From: an uncultured Clostridia bacterium
Lineage (GTDB): Bacteria; Bacillota; Clostridia; TANB77; CAG-508
Length of the DNA stretch: 64,000 nt
Assembly: GCA_934167095.1 (NCBI GenBank)
Contig: CAKPKE010000006.1
Span: forward strand, 19,731-83,730
Direction of reading: 5' to 3'
In this document: in pieces, positions 54,038-63,991 of the stretch
Layout: every line of letters starts with the position of its first letter
Position numbering within the stretch: position 1 is the stretch's first letter
Notes under the pieces: generated by a model
Seen by the model: the letters and a program-made list of their open reading frames with translations, nothing else
What the model was told of the DNA's origin: nothing
Databases searched by the model: none
Translations under genes and position numbers: made by a program

Positions 54038-55993
54038 TTATATACTTTTTTCTAGTTCTTTAATTTTATCTCTTAATTTAGCAGCTTCTTCAAATTCCAT
54101 TTTTTCAGCATGCTTAAGCATTTCATCAGTTAATTTATTAATAATATCTTCGACCGAAGATGAATTATCAAGTGAATACTTTTCTTGAGCTTCTTCTACT
54201 ATACTTGCACGTATAGTATCTCTAACTGATTTTTGAATAGTCTTAGGAACTATGTTGTGGTCTTTATTGTATTTCATTTGAATTGCTCTACGACGGTTAG
54301 TTTCAGTAATTGCTTTATCCATAGAGTCTGTAAGTTCATCAGCATACATTATAACTTTTCCATTAGTATTTCTTGCAGCTCTACCAATTGTTTGAATAAG
54401 AGAGCGTTCTGAACGAAGAAATCCTTCTTTATCAGCATCCAAAATTGCAACAAGTGATACTTCTGGAATATCAAGACCTTCTCTTAAAAGATTTATTCCA
54501 ACCAAGACATCAAATTCACCAAGTCTTAAATTACGAATTATGTCCATACGTTCTAATGCTTTTATGTCAGAGTGCATGTATTTTACTTTTATATCCAAAT
54601 TAGAAAGATATGAAGTTAAATCTTCTGCCATTTTTTTAGTTAAAGTTGTAACTAAGACTCTTTCATTTTTTTCAGTGCGAAGTCTAATTTGTTCTATTAA
54701 ATCATCAATTTGATTTGTTACAGGTTTTACTTCAATTTCTGGGTCAAGTAGACCTGTTGGACGAATGATTTGCTCTACAACATTGCCTTTTGAATGTTCT
54801 TTTTCGTAATCTGCAGGAGTAGCACTAACAAATACAACTTGATTAATTCTTTCTTCAAATTCCTCAAACTTCAAAGGTCTATTATCAAAAGCTGAAGGAA
54901 GTCTAAAACCATAATTTACTAAAGATTCTTTTCTTGCTCTATCGCCATTATACATAGCTCTAACTTGAGGAATTGTCGCATGTGATTCATCAATAAGAAG
55001 CAAGAAGTCTTTAGGAAAATAGTCAAATAATGTGAATGGAGGAGAACCTGCTTCTCTTCCAGAAATATGTCTAGAATAGTTTTCTATGCCTTGACAAAAT
55101 CCAGTTTCTTTCATCATTTCAATGTCAAAATTAGTTCTTTCTTCAATTCTTTGAGCTTCAATAAGTTTGCCCTGTTCTTTAAAATATTTAACACGTTCTT
55201 TCATTTCTGCTTCAATGGTAACGATTGCTTTTTCCATTTTGTCAGAAGTTGTAACGTAGTGTGAATTGGGGAATATCATAATATGATTTCTAGTTGCAAT
55301 TGCCTTTCCAGTAACAGCATTTATTTCTGTAATTTTTTCTACTTCATCACCCCAGAATTCAACTCTAATTGCACTTTCTCCATAATCAGAAGGAAATATT
55401 TCGACAATATCTCCTTTGGCTCTAAAAGTTCCGCGTTTAAAGTCAAGTTCATTTCTGCTATATTGCATACTAACAAGCTTTTTTAACATAGTATTTCTTT
55501 CTATTTGCATTCCTGGACGAAGTGATACTGTTAAATGCTCATAGTCGATAGGGTCACCTAAACCATAAATGCAAGAAACAGAAGCTACAATTATAACATC
55601 TCTTGTTTCAAAAAGTGCTGCTGTTGCACTGTGTCTAAGTTTATCAATTTCATCATTTACAGAAGAATCTTTTTCAATATAAGTGTCTGATGAAGGAATG
55701 TATGCTTCTGGCTGGTAGTAATCATAGTATGATACAAAATATTCTACATTATTTTCTGGGAAAAATTCTTTAAATTCAGAATATAGCTGACCTGCAAGAG
55801 TTTTGTTGTGAGCTAAAACTAAAGTAGGACGTTGAACTTGCTGAATTATATTTGCCATAGTAAAGGTTTTTCCAGAACCAGTAACACCAAGTAAAGTTTG
55901 AAATTTTTTACCTTGTTTTATTCCATTTGATAAATATTCAATTGCCTGAGGTTGATCACCAGTAGGTTTATATTCAGAATGTAATTTAAACAT
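54038..55993 (-). CDS. uvrB: Excinuclease ABC subunit B
   Basis: A 651-residue UvrB, the damage-verifying helicase of nucleotide excision repair. It has Walker [18 protein letters not shown], the beta-hairpin region [78 protein letters not shown] and the C-terminal UVR motif [19 protein letters not shown]. Length and motifs are normal, and no in-frame CGG is present. No uvrA is adjacent in this window. Confidence 0.98.
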   Translation of the reverse strand: MFKLHSEYKPTGDQPQAIEYLSNGIKQGKKFQTLLGVTGSGKTFTMANIIQQVQRPTLVLAHNKTLAGQLYSEFKEFFPENNVEYFVSYYDYYQPEAYIPSSDTYIEKDSSVNDEIDKLRHSATAALFETRDVIIVASVSCIYGLGDPIDYEHLTVSLRPGMQIERNTMLKKLVSMQYSRNELDFKRGTFRAKGDIVEIFPSDYGESAIRVEFWGDEVEKITEINAVTGKAIATRNHIMIFPNSHYVTTSDKMEKAIVTIEAEMKERVKYFKEQGKLIEAQRIEERTNFDIEMMKETGFCQGIENYSRHISGREAGSPPFTLFDYFPKDFLLLIDESHATIPQVRAMYNGDRARKESLVNYGFRLPSAFDNRPLKFEEFEERINQVVFVSATPADYEKEHSKGNVVEQIIRPTGLLDPEIEVKPVTNQIDDLIEQIRLRTEKNERVLVTTLTKKMAEDLTSYLSNLDIKVKYMHSDIKALERMDIIRNLRLGEFDVLVGINLLREGLDIPEVSLVAILDADKEGFLRSERSLIQTIGRAARNTNGKVIMYADELTDSMDKAITETNRRRAIQMKYNKDHNIVPKTIQKSVRDTIRASIVEEAQEKYSLDNSSSVEDIINKLTDEMLKHAEKMEFEEAAKLRDKIKELEKSI

Positions 55994-56060
55994 AAAAACT
56001 CCTTAACATAAAATTTATAATATTTATATCACAAAATAGGCGTAAGTTCAATATAAATAA

Positions 56061-56084
56061 AGAAAACTCCCTCTTCCGAGGGAG
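56061..56084 (-). terminator. Terminator of the small orphan gene
   Basis: CTCCCTC and GAGGGAG form a GC-rich stem followed on the minus strand by TTTTC. Confidence 0.8.
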
Positions 56085-56090
56085 AAAGAT

Positions 56091-56294
56091 TTAGTATAAG
56101 CTAACTTCTTTTACAATCAATTTGCTGGAAATGTCATGTGCCTGATGACAGGTGACCACAGTTTTGCTGTTAACGACAGCCGCGTATACCGTAACCCCCC
56201 GGTTGTTCGGGAGCTCCACAAGGTTTTTCAGTTCCACGCATGGATATCCAGCTTCCCGGATAGCCTGAAGAACATCGAGCTTTTGGATTGCCAT
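56091..56294 (-). CDS. Small orphan protein with non-native codon use
   Basis: A 67-residue soluble protein (MAIQKLDVLQAIREAGYPCV, VVTCHQAHDISSKLIVKE) that I do not recognise. Codon choice is balanced, unlike the AT-rich neighbours: CTG, GTC, ACC, GCG and two in-frame CGG codons (IREAG and NNRGV) occur in 67 codons. It has a consensus promoter, a structured leader that can hide its ribosome site, and its own terminator. It is divergently transcribed from the M41 peptidase gene. Foreign origin is likely. Confidence 0.72.
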   Translation of the reverse strand: MAIQKLDVLQAIREAGYPCVELKNLVELPNNRGVTVYAAVVNSKTVVTCHQAHDISSKLIVKEVSLY

Positions 56295-56302
56295 CTTTTT
56301 TT

Positions 56303-56368
56303 ACCTCCAAATAAACTAATTTGTGTATTCGGAGGCAGTAAGTAGCCTTCCGAATTACACGGAAGGCT
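56303..56368 (-). promoter_or_regulatory. Riboswitch-like leader with alternative hairpins and anti-Shine-Dalgarno
   Basis: On the minus transcript hairpin 1 is AGCCTTCCG/CGGAAGGCT (56368-56344). Its 3' arm can instead pair in ATTCGGAAGGC/GCCTCCGAAT (one bulge). The CCTCC of the second element (56335-56331) is complementary to the GGAGG ribosome site at 56308-56304. The folds are mutually exclusive and could switch translation of the orphan gene. Confidence 0.62.
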
Positions 56369-56392
56369 TATAATATAACCTTCATAAAACGA

Positions 56393-56422
56393 ATTATATC
56401 ACAAAAGTACTGATTATGTCAA
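56393..56422 (-). promoter_or_regulatory. Sigma-A promoter for the small orphan gene
   Basis: On the minus strand TTGACA (56422-56417), an 18-base spacer and TATAAT (56398-56393). Confidence 0.88.
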
Positions 56423-56432
56423 TTATTTATGG

Positions 56433-56462
56433 TTGACAAGAAAATATGAACAGGTGTATAAT
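56433..56462 (+). promoter_or_regulatory. Sigma-A promoter for the M41 peptidase gene
   Basis: TTGACA (56433-56438), an 18-base spacer and TATAAT (56457-56462). It starts 11 bases from the divergent minus-strand -35 box. Confidence 0.88.
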
Positions 56463-56537
56463 GAAAAAATAATATGTCCGAGCTTTCTTGAATATTTTGA
56501 GAAAGTATATATCCTAACAAATTTGGGAGGAAAACAA

Positions 56538-57209
56538 ATGATAATTGTAATTGTTAAATTTATGCTGGTAATGTTTATTGTAGCACTTATTTTGGTGTGC
56601 CTTTTGGAAAATTGCGAAGGCGAAAACGCTGTGTTACAAAGATTGACAGAGGATGAAATAAAAAAGATTGCGTATCATGAGGCTGGTCACGCTATTGTGA
56701 TTCGGAGGGTGAAAAATCTTGTTAAAGTTGAAAAAATTCAAATAAATAAGTTCGCTTTTTTTTCGTCTGCCGAAGGAACTACCATAGCAAAACAAGAAGT
56801 AATCTTTCAAAGTAAAAATCAAATGAGAGATCATATTGCAATTTGCCTTGGCGGATACTGTGCTGAAAAACTTGTATTTGGACAAACATCAAATGGATGT
56901 GAGAAAGATCTAAAAATGGCAACTAAACACGCTAAAGATATTGTTTTCAAATATGGAATGTCTGAATTAGGTCCGGTGTCGTTCTTTGACAAAAATGACA
57001 ATGTTGACATTGAAATGTATGGAGACGAAATGACTAAAAGAGCAGGAAGAATCGTTTTGGATGAAATAAGAATAGGTGAACAGGAAGCAAATACAATTTT
57101 AACTAAAAACAGACCTCTCCTAGACGCTGTTGCAAACGAGTTGATACGGAAAAGAAAGTTGACTGGAGATGAATTTGAGAAAATTGTAAAAAAATTTAAC
57201 AATAATTAA
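56538..57209 (+). CDS. Stand-alone membrane M41 (FtsH-like) metallopeptidase without AAA domain
   Basis: ATG 56538 follows GGGAGG; an upstream in-frame TTG lies inside the promoter. The 223-residue product has one N-terminal membrane helix (IIVIVKFMLVMFIVALILVC), then the M41 zinc motif in AYHEAGHAIVIRRVK, ICLGGYCAEKLVFGQTSNGC and the third ligand Asp in CEKDLKMATKHAKDIVFKYG followed by MSELGPVSF. The FtsH AAA+ ATPase domain is missing entirely, so the enzyme would need a partner or act on unfolded or small substrates. Codons are non-native and include two in-frame CGG read as Arg. Confidence 0.85.
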   Translation: MIIVIVKFMLVMFIVALILVCLLENCEGENAVLQRLTEDEIKKIAYHEAGHAIVIRRVKNLVKVEKIQINKFAFFSSAEGTTIAKQEVIFQSKNQMRDHIAICLGGYCAEKLVFGQTSNGCEKDLKMATKHAKDIVFKYGMSELGPVSFFDKNDNVDIEMYGDEMTKRAGRIVLDEIRIGEQEANTILTKNRPLLDAVANELIRKRKLTGDEFEKIVKKFNNN

Positions 57210-57218
57210 GAAATAAGC

Positions 57219-57252
57219 TGGACGTACAGAAGCAAAATGTGCGTCCAATTTT
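57219..57252 (+). terminator. Terminator after the M41 gene
   Basis: TGGACGTACA pairs with TGTGCGTCCA and is followed by a T-rich tail. Confidence 0.85.
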
Positions 57253-57281
57253 TATAAAATTTAAATAAATTGGAGAAATAG

Positions 57282-58232
57282 ATGGGACTATTAAATGAAT
57301 ATATTGAGCAAGCAAAAGAAAAAACGAGGGGATATAGTGATATTGAAAAGCTAAGAGAAGTCTATATAGATTTAGGAAAAAAGTTTCAGTTTGATATAAA
57401 TTTTTCCTTTGGAAATGCTAAACAAAGAATGCAAATTTATTCTGCTGGAATAAACAATGAAGCCTTAGAAAAAAATATGGAAACAGAAACTATAATTTGT
57501 AAATCCTTATCATATATATTTGAATACATAATGAAAGAACTTGAAGTAAATATTACAACTGTAGTAGATGAATATGATAGAAGAAAATGCAAGCATATGT
57601 ATAATGTTTTAGAGACCAAAGAAAATAAAAGATATAAATTTGATTTGCAAGAAGATATGAGATTTATAAAAGCCAGAATGAGAACAAGACACTTTGGAGT
57701 TGCAATGCAAGAAAAAGATGATGATTTAGTATCAAGACAAACTTTAGGTGAAATAGATAAAAAAATAGGATATATTTCTGATGAAAAATATTATACTGAT
57801 GAATATTTAGAAATTTTAAAATTAGGAATGAATTTACATGATAGTCTAACTTCAAAAATGAAATTTTTATTAGAAAACTTAGAAGAATATACTGATCCTA
57901 ATATGAAGTATGCAGATAGAAGATGGAGAATGGAAGATTTAATAGGAAATTCAAATATGCAAGGACTTCTATTTTCTAATGAAGAAAAAAATAAAATAAA
58001 TATTGTTGACTGTTACCAAGATATAAACGGAGAAAGAAAATATATTCTTTGTATAACTGTTGAAGAAAAGGGGAAAATAGTCATTTTTATGTTTGATGAA
58101 AATGCAAATAGCTTTAAAAAATTGACATTAGAAGAATTTGCTGAGTATGTAAAAAATGGTTTGACAAATATGCAAGGAATTTTAGGTCTAAAACAAGCTC
58201 TAAAAAGTAAAAAACGAGAAGAAAGAGAATAA
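57282..58232 (+). CDS. Hypothetical protein, 316 residues
   Basis: I do not recognise this soluble, helical protein (MGLLNEYIEQAKEKTRGYSD, RFIKARMRTRHFGVAMQEKD). A later segment CYQDINGERKYILCITVEEK looks beta-rich. No signal peptide or membrane helix. Codon use is native. ATG 57282 is preceded by TTGGAG. It could be part of the tyrS operon that starts downstream, though the gap holds a possible separate ribosome-site region. Confidence 0.7.
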   Translation: MGLLNEYIEQAKEKTRGYSDIEKLREVYIDLGKKFQFDINFSFGNAKQRMQIYSAGINNEALEKNMETETIICKSLSYIFEYIMKELEVNITTVVDEYDRRKCKHMYNVLETKENKRYKFDLQEDMRFIKARMRTRHFGVAMQEKDDDLVSRQTLGEIDKKIGYISDEKYYTDEYLEILKLGMNLHDSLTSKMKFLLENLEEYTDPNMKYADRRWRMEDLIGNSNMQGLLFSNEEKNKINIVDCYQDINGERKYILCITVEEKGKIVIFMFDENANSFKKLTLEEFAEYVKNGLTNMQGILGLKQALKSKKREERE

Positions 58233-58306
58233 AAAATATATCAAAAAGCTTGTACTTTTGGGCAAAAAATGATAAACTTTAGAACAGAAAGAAAGAGGAG
58301 AGTAAT

Positions 58307-58855
58307 TTGTCAAATATTATATCAAAAATTGTAAATCATTTTGGATTAGTAAATAAACATAGATGGACAGTATTTAAGCTATGCATAAAAGCAGGTATTC
58401 CATATAGAGGTCTAGTACATGACTTGTCAAAATATTCAATAACTGAATTCTGGGAATCAGTAAAATACTATAATGGAAGTAGAAGTCCGATTTCTTATGC
58501 AAAAAAAGATAAAGGTTACTCAAAAGCTTGGCTTCACCATAAAGGACGAAATAAGCATCATGCTGAATATTGGTATGACAATAATTCACCAGAGCCAATG
58601 CCTGTAATACCATATAAATATCAGGTCGAAATGTTATGTGATAATTTAGCAGCAGGTATGACTTATAATGGCAAGAGATGGAAAAAAGATACCCAGTTAA
58701 ATTATTGGAATGAAGCAAAAAAAACAATGTTATTAAATGAAAAAAATAAAGCGTTTATGACCGAGGCTTTAACGCAAGTAAGTATAAATGGCGTTGATAA
58801 AACTTTGAAACCTAAAAATTTAAAAAGGTTATATGCAAAAAATTGTGAAAGATAG
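58307..58855 (+). CDS. DUF5662 family protein
   Basis: A 182-residue protein starting at TTG 58307 behind GAGGAGAG. It matches the DUF5662 pattern: IVNHFGLVNKHRWTVFKLCI, GLVHDLSKYSITEFWESVKY, KAWLHHKGRNKHHAEYWYD. Conserved His and Asp residues (HDLSKY, HHKGRNKHH) resemble an HD-like metal site, but the reaction is unknown. It ends 15 bases before tyrS. Confidence 0.85.
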   Translation: MSNIISKIVNHFGLVNKHRWTVFKLCIKAGIPYRGLVHDLSKYSITEFWESVKYYNGSRSPISYAKKDKGYSKAWLHHKGRNKHHAEYWYDNNSPEPMPVIPYKYQVEMLCDNLAAGMTYNGKRWKKDTQLNYWNEAKKTMLLNEKNKAFMTEALTQVSINGVDKTLKPKNLKRLYAKNCER

Positions 58856-58870
58856 AAAGGAAAATTACAA

Positions 58871-60061
58871 ATGGATATAGAAAATACAATTAAAATAATG
58901 CTAAAAGGAGCAGCAGACCATACTGATGTTAAAGAAATTGAAGAAAAATTAAAAAAAGTAGAAAAAGAAGGTAGACCTCTAAGAATAAAATTAGGATTAG
59001 ACCCTTCTGCACCAGATATACATTTAGGACATGCTGTTGTTTTAAGAAAAATGAAACAATTACAAGATTTAGGACATGAAGTAATAATAATAATTGGTGA
59101 TTTTACAGGAATGATAGGAGATCCTACTGGAAAATCTAAAACAAGAAAAGCATTAACAAGAGAACAAGTAAGAAAAAATGCTGAAACATATCAAAAACAA
59201 ATATTAAAAATATTAGACCCAGCAAAAACAACTGTAAGATATAACAGTGAATGGCTAGATAAATTAAATTTTAAAGATGTAATTGAACTATGTGCTAAAT
59301 GTACAGTTGCAAGAATCCTTGAAAGAGATGATTTTCAAAAGAGATATACAAATAACCAACCAATAGCATTACATGAATTCTTTTATCCATTAATGCAAGC
59401 TTATGATTCTGTTGCAATAAAAGCAGATTTAGAGCTTGGTGGAACTGACCAAACATTTAATGTTTTAATGGGAAGAAATATTCAAAAAGATTATGGACAA
59501 GACTCTCAAATAACTCTATTTATGCCACTTCTAGAAGGTACAGATGGTGTTGAAAAAATGAGTAAGAGCTTAGGAAATTATATTGGTGTTGATGAAGATG
59601 CTAACACAATGTACGAAAAAGTTATGAAAATTCCAGATGGAATGATTATAAAATACTACAATTTATGTACAGACCTTCATCCAGATGATGTTGCCAAAAT
59701 TGAAGAAAGATTAATGCAAGGAGAGAATCCAAGAAACATCAAAATGGAACTTGCCAAAGAAATAACAAGACTATATCACAATGAACAAGAAGCTTCTCAA
59801 GCTGAAGAACATTTTAAAACAGCATATCAAAAACAAGAAGCACCAGAAGATATAGAAGAAATCAAGTTTGAAAACTCAATATTAGATACATTATTAAAAA
59901 CTAAAAAAGCAGCATCTAAGGGAGAATTAAAAAGATTATTCGAACAAGGTGCAATAAAAGTTGATGGAGAAAAAGTAACAGATTTCCAATCTCTAAATAA
60001 TTTTGATAGTGAACTTATAGTTCAAATTGGAAAAGGAAGTTTTTATAAAATAATAAAATAA
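58871..60061 (+). CDS. tyrS: Tyrosyl-tRNA synthetase
   Basis: A 396-residue class I synthetase. It has the HIGH-type motif [15 protein letters not shown] (residue ~50), [33 protein letters not shown], the KMSKS motif [13 protein letters not shown] (~230) and a C-terminal S4-like domain ([20 protein letters not shown]). The length fits the TyrS type that carries a C-terminal S4 domain. No clear T-box leader is visible upstream. Confidence 0.96.
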   Translation: MDIENTIKIMLKGAADHTDVKEIEEKLKKVEKEGRPLRIKLGLDPSAPDIHLGHAVVLRKMKQLQDLGHEVIIIIGDFTGMIGDPTGKSKTRKALTREQVRKNAETYQKQILKILDPAKTTVRYNSEWLDKLNFKDVIELCAKCTVARILERDDFQKRYTNNQPIALHEFFYPLMQAYDSVAIKADLELGGTDQTFNVLMGRNIQKDYGQDSQITLFMPLLEGTDGVEKMSKSLGNYIGVDEDANTMYEKVMKIPDGMIIKYYNLCTDLHPDDVAKIEERLMQGENPRNIKMELAKEITRLYHNEQEASQAEEHFKTAYQKQEAPEDIEEIKFENSILDTLLKTKKAASKGELKRLFEQGAIKVDGEKVTDFQSLNNFDSELIVQIGKGSFYKIIK

Positions 60062-60073
60062 ATTTTTAGATTA

Positions 60074-60104
60074 AAGCAAAATAAGGGCAAACCTGATTTT
60101 GCTT
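60074..60104 (+). terminator. Hairpin between tyrS and rpiA
   Basis: AAGCAAAAT and ATTTTGCTT form a perfect 9-base stem. Only a weak T-rich tail follows, so termination may be partial. Confidence 0.5.
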
Positions 60105-60129
60105 ATTAATCTTTGCAGGAGGAAAACTA

Positions 60130-60828
60130 ATGAATTGGGATAAAGAAATACTACAAAAACCTATGTGGAAAGAAGAAATAACAAATAGAGAAGCAAAAGA
60201 AAGAGTTGCACAAGTTATAGCAAGTCGTGTGAATGACTGGGATGTTATTGGATTTGGCTCGGGTTCAACATCATATTTAACAGCTATTGCAATTGCAGAT
60301 AGAGTTCAAAGAGAAAATTTACATATTACAGCGATTCCAACATCTTATGAAATGGAAATGTTATGTACATATTTAGAAATACCAACTTCAAAAATTACTG
60401 ATAAAAAGCCAGATTGGTGCTTTGATGGAGCTGATGAAGTAGACCATGATAATTGGATGATAAAAGGAAGAGGAGCAGCGATGTTTAATGAAAAATTAAA
60501 CATTAAAAATGCAAGAAAAACTTATATATTAGTTGATGAAAGCAAAATTGTGCCAAAACTTGGAACAAAATTTCCAATTCCAATTGAAGTTATGCCACAA
60601 AGTATAAATTATGTAAAACAGGAACTTTTCAACATGGGAGTATCAGAAATGAATTTAAGAATGGCTCTAAAAAAAGATGGTCCTGTTATAACACAAAATG
60701 GAAATCTAATATTAGATGTAAAATTTAATAATATTGACCAATTCATGGAAAAAAAGTTAAAAGAGATAACAGGAGTGGTCGAAACAGGTCTATTTATTGG
60801 ATATAATGTAGAAATAGTAAAAGCATAA
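60130..60828 (+). CDS. rpiA: Ribose-5-phosphate isomerase A
   Basis: A 232-residue RpiA that interconverts ribose 5-phosphate and ribulose 5-phosphate. It has VIGFGSGSTSYLTAIAIADR, AIPTSYEMEML, FDGADEVDHDNWMIKGRGAA, TYILVDESKIVPKLGTKFPI and the C-terminal GVVETGLFIGYNVEIV. AGGAGG precedes ATG 60130. It follows tyrS and precedes glycosyltransferases, though a promoter may lie between. Confidence 0.95.
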   Translation: MNWDKEILQKPMWKEEITNREAKERVAQVIASRVNDWDVIGFGSGSTSYLTAIAIADRVQRENLHITAIPTSYEMEMLCTYLEIPTSKITDKKPDWCFDGADEVDHDNWMIKGRGAAMFNEKLNIKNARKTYILVDESKIVPKLGTKFPIPIEVMPQSINYVKQELFNMGVSEMNLRMALKKDGPVITQNGNLILDVKFNNIDQFMEKKLKEITGVVETGLFIGYNVEIVKA

Positions 60829-60916
60829 CTTTTGATTATAAAATATATGTTGCATGAAATAATAAAAAATTATGTGAAATCTTTTTTTACAAAACGAGAA
60901 AGGAACGAAAAGTAAT

Positions 60917-61993
60917 ATGAAAAAAATATTATTTTCAGCGGTAAGCTTAGATGTTGGTGGAATTGAAAAAGCACTGGTAATGCTTCTTAACAATTTAGCC
61001 GATAAATATGATGTGACATTGGTTTTAGAAAATAATTCTGGAATTTTTAAAAGTGAAATAAATTCTAAAATTAATATTGTAGAATATAAAATAAGCTCTA
61101 TACAAAATGTGCTTTTAAGAAAATTAGATAATTTTATAAGACAAAGAAAATTTGCTATAAAATATCAAAACAAATACGATTTTTCATGTTCTTTTGCTAC
61201 ATATTCAAGACCTGGTTCGTTTGTTGCAAGAACAGCATCAAAAAATTCTATTTTATGGTGTCACATGGATTACTTATCACAATATAAAGGTGATAAAGAA
61301 AAAGTAAAAAAGTTTTTTGAAGATGTAAAATTTGATGAATTTAAAAAGCTAGTATTTGTTTCTAAAAAAAGCTTGGAAACTTTTTTACAAGTGTATCCTT
61401 ATATGAAAGAAAAAGCAGTTCATATAAATAATATGATTGATTATGAAAAAATAATAAAAGATTCAGAAGAAATAATCAATATAAAAAAGGACTGTTATAC
61501 ATTTGTAAATGTTAGTAGACATGATGAAGAGCAAAAGAAAATAAGCAGAATAATAGAATCTGCAAAAATTTTAAAAGATAAAAATATAAATTTTAAAATT
61601 ATATTAGTTGGAGATGGACCAGATGATAAAAAATATAAAGAAATGGTGTCGAATAAAAATTTAGCTGAAAATGTAATATTTGTAGGTAGAAAGAAAAATC
61701 CATATCCATATATAAAAAGTGCAGATTGTATGATACTTACATCAGACTATGAAGGTTCTCCAGTTGCATTTGTAGAGGCTTTTGTGCTAGATAAGCCAAT
61801 AATTACAACTGATGTTGCAGGTAGCGAGCAGATAAATAATAGTAATGGTGTTGTAATAGAAAAAGATGTGTCAAAAATTGCAGAAACTATGCAAAATTTT
61901 ATAGAAAATGGTTATAAAACAACTGAAAAATTTGATGCAAAAAAATATAATAATGAGATTATTGAAAATTTAGAAAAACTAATGCAAGGATAA
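60917..61993 (+). CDS. Glycosyltransferase family 4
   Basis: A 358-residue GT-B glycosyltransferase. The N-terminal Rossmann half starts KILFSAVSLDVGGIEKALVM; the C-terminal half has VNVSRHDEEQKKISRIIESA, ILVGDGPDDKKYKEM and the nucleotide-sugar region MILTSDYEGSPVAFVEAFVL. The EX7E-like motif is EGSPVAFVEA. It opens a cluster of three glycosyltransferases, probably for a surface polysaccharide. Confidence 0.88.
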   Translation: MKKILFSAVSLDVGGIEKALVMLLNNLADKYDVTLVLENNSGIFKSEINSKINIVEYKISSIQNVLLRKLDNFIRQRKFAIKYQNKYDFSCSFATYSRPGSFVARTASKNSILWCHMDYLSQYKGDKEKVKKFFEDVKFDEFKKLVFVSKKSLETFLQVYPYMKEKAVHINNMIDYEKIIKDSEEIINIKKDCYTFVNVSRHDEEQKKISRIIESAKILKDKNINFKIILVGDGPDDKKYKEMVSNKNLAENVIFVGRKKNPYPYIKSADCMILTSDYEGSPVAFVEAFVLDKPIITTDVAGSEQINNSNGVVIEKDVSKIAETMQNFIENGYKTTEKFDAKKYNNEIIENLEKLMQG

Positions 61994-61997
61994 ATTT

Positions 61998-62936
61998 ATG
62001 AAAAAGATAAGTGTAATTGTTCCAATTTATAATGTTGAAGATACGTTGGAAAAATGTGTTAATTCAATAGAAAAAAACAAAGCTGATCTAGAAATAATTT
62101 TAGTAAATGATGGTTCTAAAGACAAATCTGGTGAAATTGCTAAAAAATTGGCTTTGCAATATTCAAATATAAAATATATTGAAAAAGAAAATGGTGGACT
62201 TTCTGATGCTAGAAATTGCGGATTAAAAGAAGCAACAGGTGATTATATTTCTTTTGTTGATTCTGATGATTTTGTTGATGAAGAGCTATATTCTAAACTA
62301 GAAAAATATATGAATGAGGACTATGACCTTATAAAATTTAGAATAAATACAGTATCAGAAGACGGAAAAATAATAAAAAAACACGAATCTCCTGTATTTG
62401 AAAATAAAACAGGAGAAGAGGCTTTTGAAATATTGTTTCCAGTAGATGAAATGTTAGAGCCTTCTTGGGGATATTTATATAATATTAAATTTTGGAAAAA
62501 GAACAATTTTGAGTTTGCAAAAGGCTTATATCACGAGGACTTTGGTCTTACTCCTTTTATTATAGTAAATGCCAAAAGTGTAGTATCAACCGATTTTTAT
62601 GGCTATAATTATGTTCAAACAAAAACTAGTATAACAAGAGGAAATGATAAAAATGCATATAAAAGAGCAAATGATATATTAGTTCATTATGATAATATGT
62701 TAGAAAAGCTAAAAATGTATAATCTTTCTAATAGAACAAAGGAAAATATAAAAATATACTATACAAATTGTGCTATATTAAAAGCAAAAGAGCTAGCTGG
62801 AAAGGAGCAAAAAGAGTATATAAATAATTTGAAAAAGAGAAAATTATATAAGAATATAAAAGTAAGAAATTTAAAACAACTAATAAAAAAAATAGTGCTA
62901 ATGTTAAGCATAAATATGTATTTAAAAATTAGATAA
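61998..62936 (+). CDS. Glycosyltransferase family 2
   Basis: A 312-residue GT-A enzyme: ISVIVPIYNVEDTLEKCVNS, LVNDGSKDKSGEIAKKL, GGLSDARNCGLKEATGDYIS and the DXD-like FVDSDDFVDEELY. The C-terminal part is helical and basic. It starts 4 bases after the GT4 gene and is paralogous to the next gene. Acceptor unknown. Confidence 0.9.
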   Translation: MKKISVIVPIYNVEDTLEKCVNSIEKNKADLEIILVNDGSKDKSGEIAKKLALQYSNIKYIEKENGGLSDARNCGLKEATGDYISFVDSDDFVDEELYSKLEKYMNEDYDLIKFRINTVSEDGKIIKKHESPVFENKTGEEAFEILFPVDEMLEPSWGYLYNIKFWKKNNFEFAKGLYHEDFGLTPFIIVNAKSVVSTDFYGYNYVQTKTSITRGNDKNAYKRANDILVHYDNMLEKLKMYNLSNRTKENIKIYYTNCAILKAKELAGKEQKEYINNLKKRKLYKNIKVRNLKQLIKKIVLMLSINMYLKIR

Positions 62937-62950
62937 CAGTGAGGAAAAAT

Positions 62951-63901
62951 ATGCCAAAAGTAAGTGTAATAGTTCCTATATATAATGTAGAAAAATATCT
63001 GAAAAAATGTTTGGATTCATTAGAAAGCCAAACACTTAAAGATATAGAAATAATTTTAGTAAATGATGGCTCAAAAGATGAGTCTGGAAATATTGCAAAA
63101 GAATGGTCTGAAGGAAAAGAAAACATAAAATATGTAGAAAAAGAAAACGGAGGACTTTCTGATGCAAGAAATTTTGGATTAAAATATGCCACAGGAGAAT
63201 ATGTTGCATTTTTAGATTCTGATGATTATGTGGAAAATACAATCTATGAAAAAATGTACAATAAAGCAATAAGCGAAAATGCAGATTTTGTAGAATGTGA
63301 TTTTGTTTGGGAATATCCAAATAAAAAAAGAATAGACAAAAAAATTGAATATTCAAATAAATTAGAAATGATTACATATATAAGAGTGGTTGCTTGGAAT
63401 AAACTAATAAAAAGAAGTTTAATTGTAGAAAATAATTTGCAATTCCCCAAAGGACTTAGATATGAAGATGTTGAATTTACATATAAACTAATTCCAAGTA
63501 TAAAAAAATATACTTATGTAGATGAAGTTTTGCTTCACTATTTGCAAAGAGAAGATTCAATTGCAAATGTTCAAAATGAAAAAACTGCAGAGATATTTGA
63601 TGTGTTAGATAATGTAATTGAATTTTATAAAAAAAATAATATCTATGATGAGTATAAAGAAGCTTTAGAATATAATTATGCAAGATTTTTATTATGCAGT
63701 TCATTAAAAAGAATGACGAAAATTGCAGATAAAAATAAGAAAAAAGAATTACTTCAAAAAACATGGAATAATCTTAATGAAAAATTTCCTAATTGGAAAG
63801 AAAATAAATTTTTAAAGAAAAATAGTAAAAAGAATATCTATATGAGAACCGTTAATAAAACTACATATAAAATTTATTGTAAAATAATGGAATTATTATA
63901 A
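62951..63901 (+). CDS. Glycosyltransferase family 2, paralogue
   Basis: ATG 62951 is chosen because GTGAGGA lies immediately upstream. The 316-residue GT2 has VSVIVPIYNVEKYLKKCLDS, LVNDGSKDESGNIAKEW, GGLSDARNFGLKYATGEYVA and FLDSDDYVENTIYEKM, followed by KRSLIVENNLQFPKGLRYED. It is similar throughout to the preceding GT2 gene, so the pair arose by tandem duplication. Surface polysaccharide synthesis is the likely role. Confidence 0.9.
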   Translation: MPKVSVIVPIYNVEKYLKKCLDSLESQTLKDIEIILVNDGSKDESGNIAKEWSEGKENIKYVEKENGGLSDARNFGLKYATGEYVAFLDSDDYVENTIYEKMYNKAISENADFVECDFVWEYPNKKRIDKKIEYSNKLEMITYIRVVAWNKLIKRSLIVENNLQFPKGLRYEDVEFTYKLIPSIKKYTYVDEVLLHYLQREDSIANVQNEKTAEIFDVLDNVIEFYKKNNIYDEYKEALEYNYARFLLCSSLKRMTKIADKNKKKELLQKTWNNLNEKFPNWKENKFLKKNSKKNIYMRTVNKTTYKIYCKIMELL

Positions 63902-63991
63902 ATTGCTAGAAAATAAATTTAACAAATATAGGTTTAAAATAGATATGTCACAAATACATTGAAAATAAAATATTGAAAAGAGAGCACAAAA

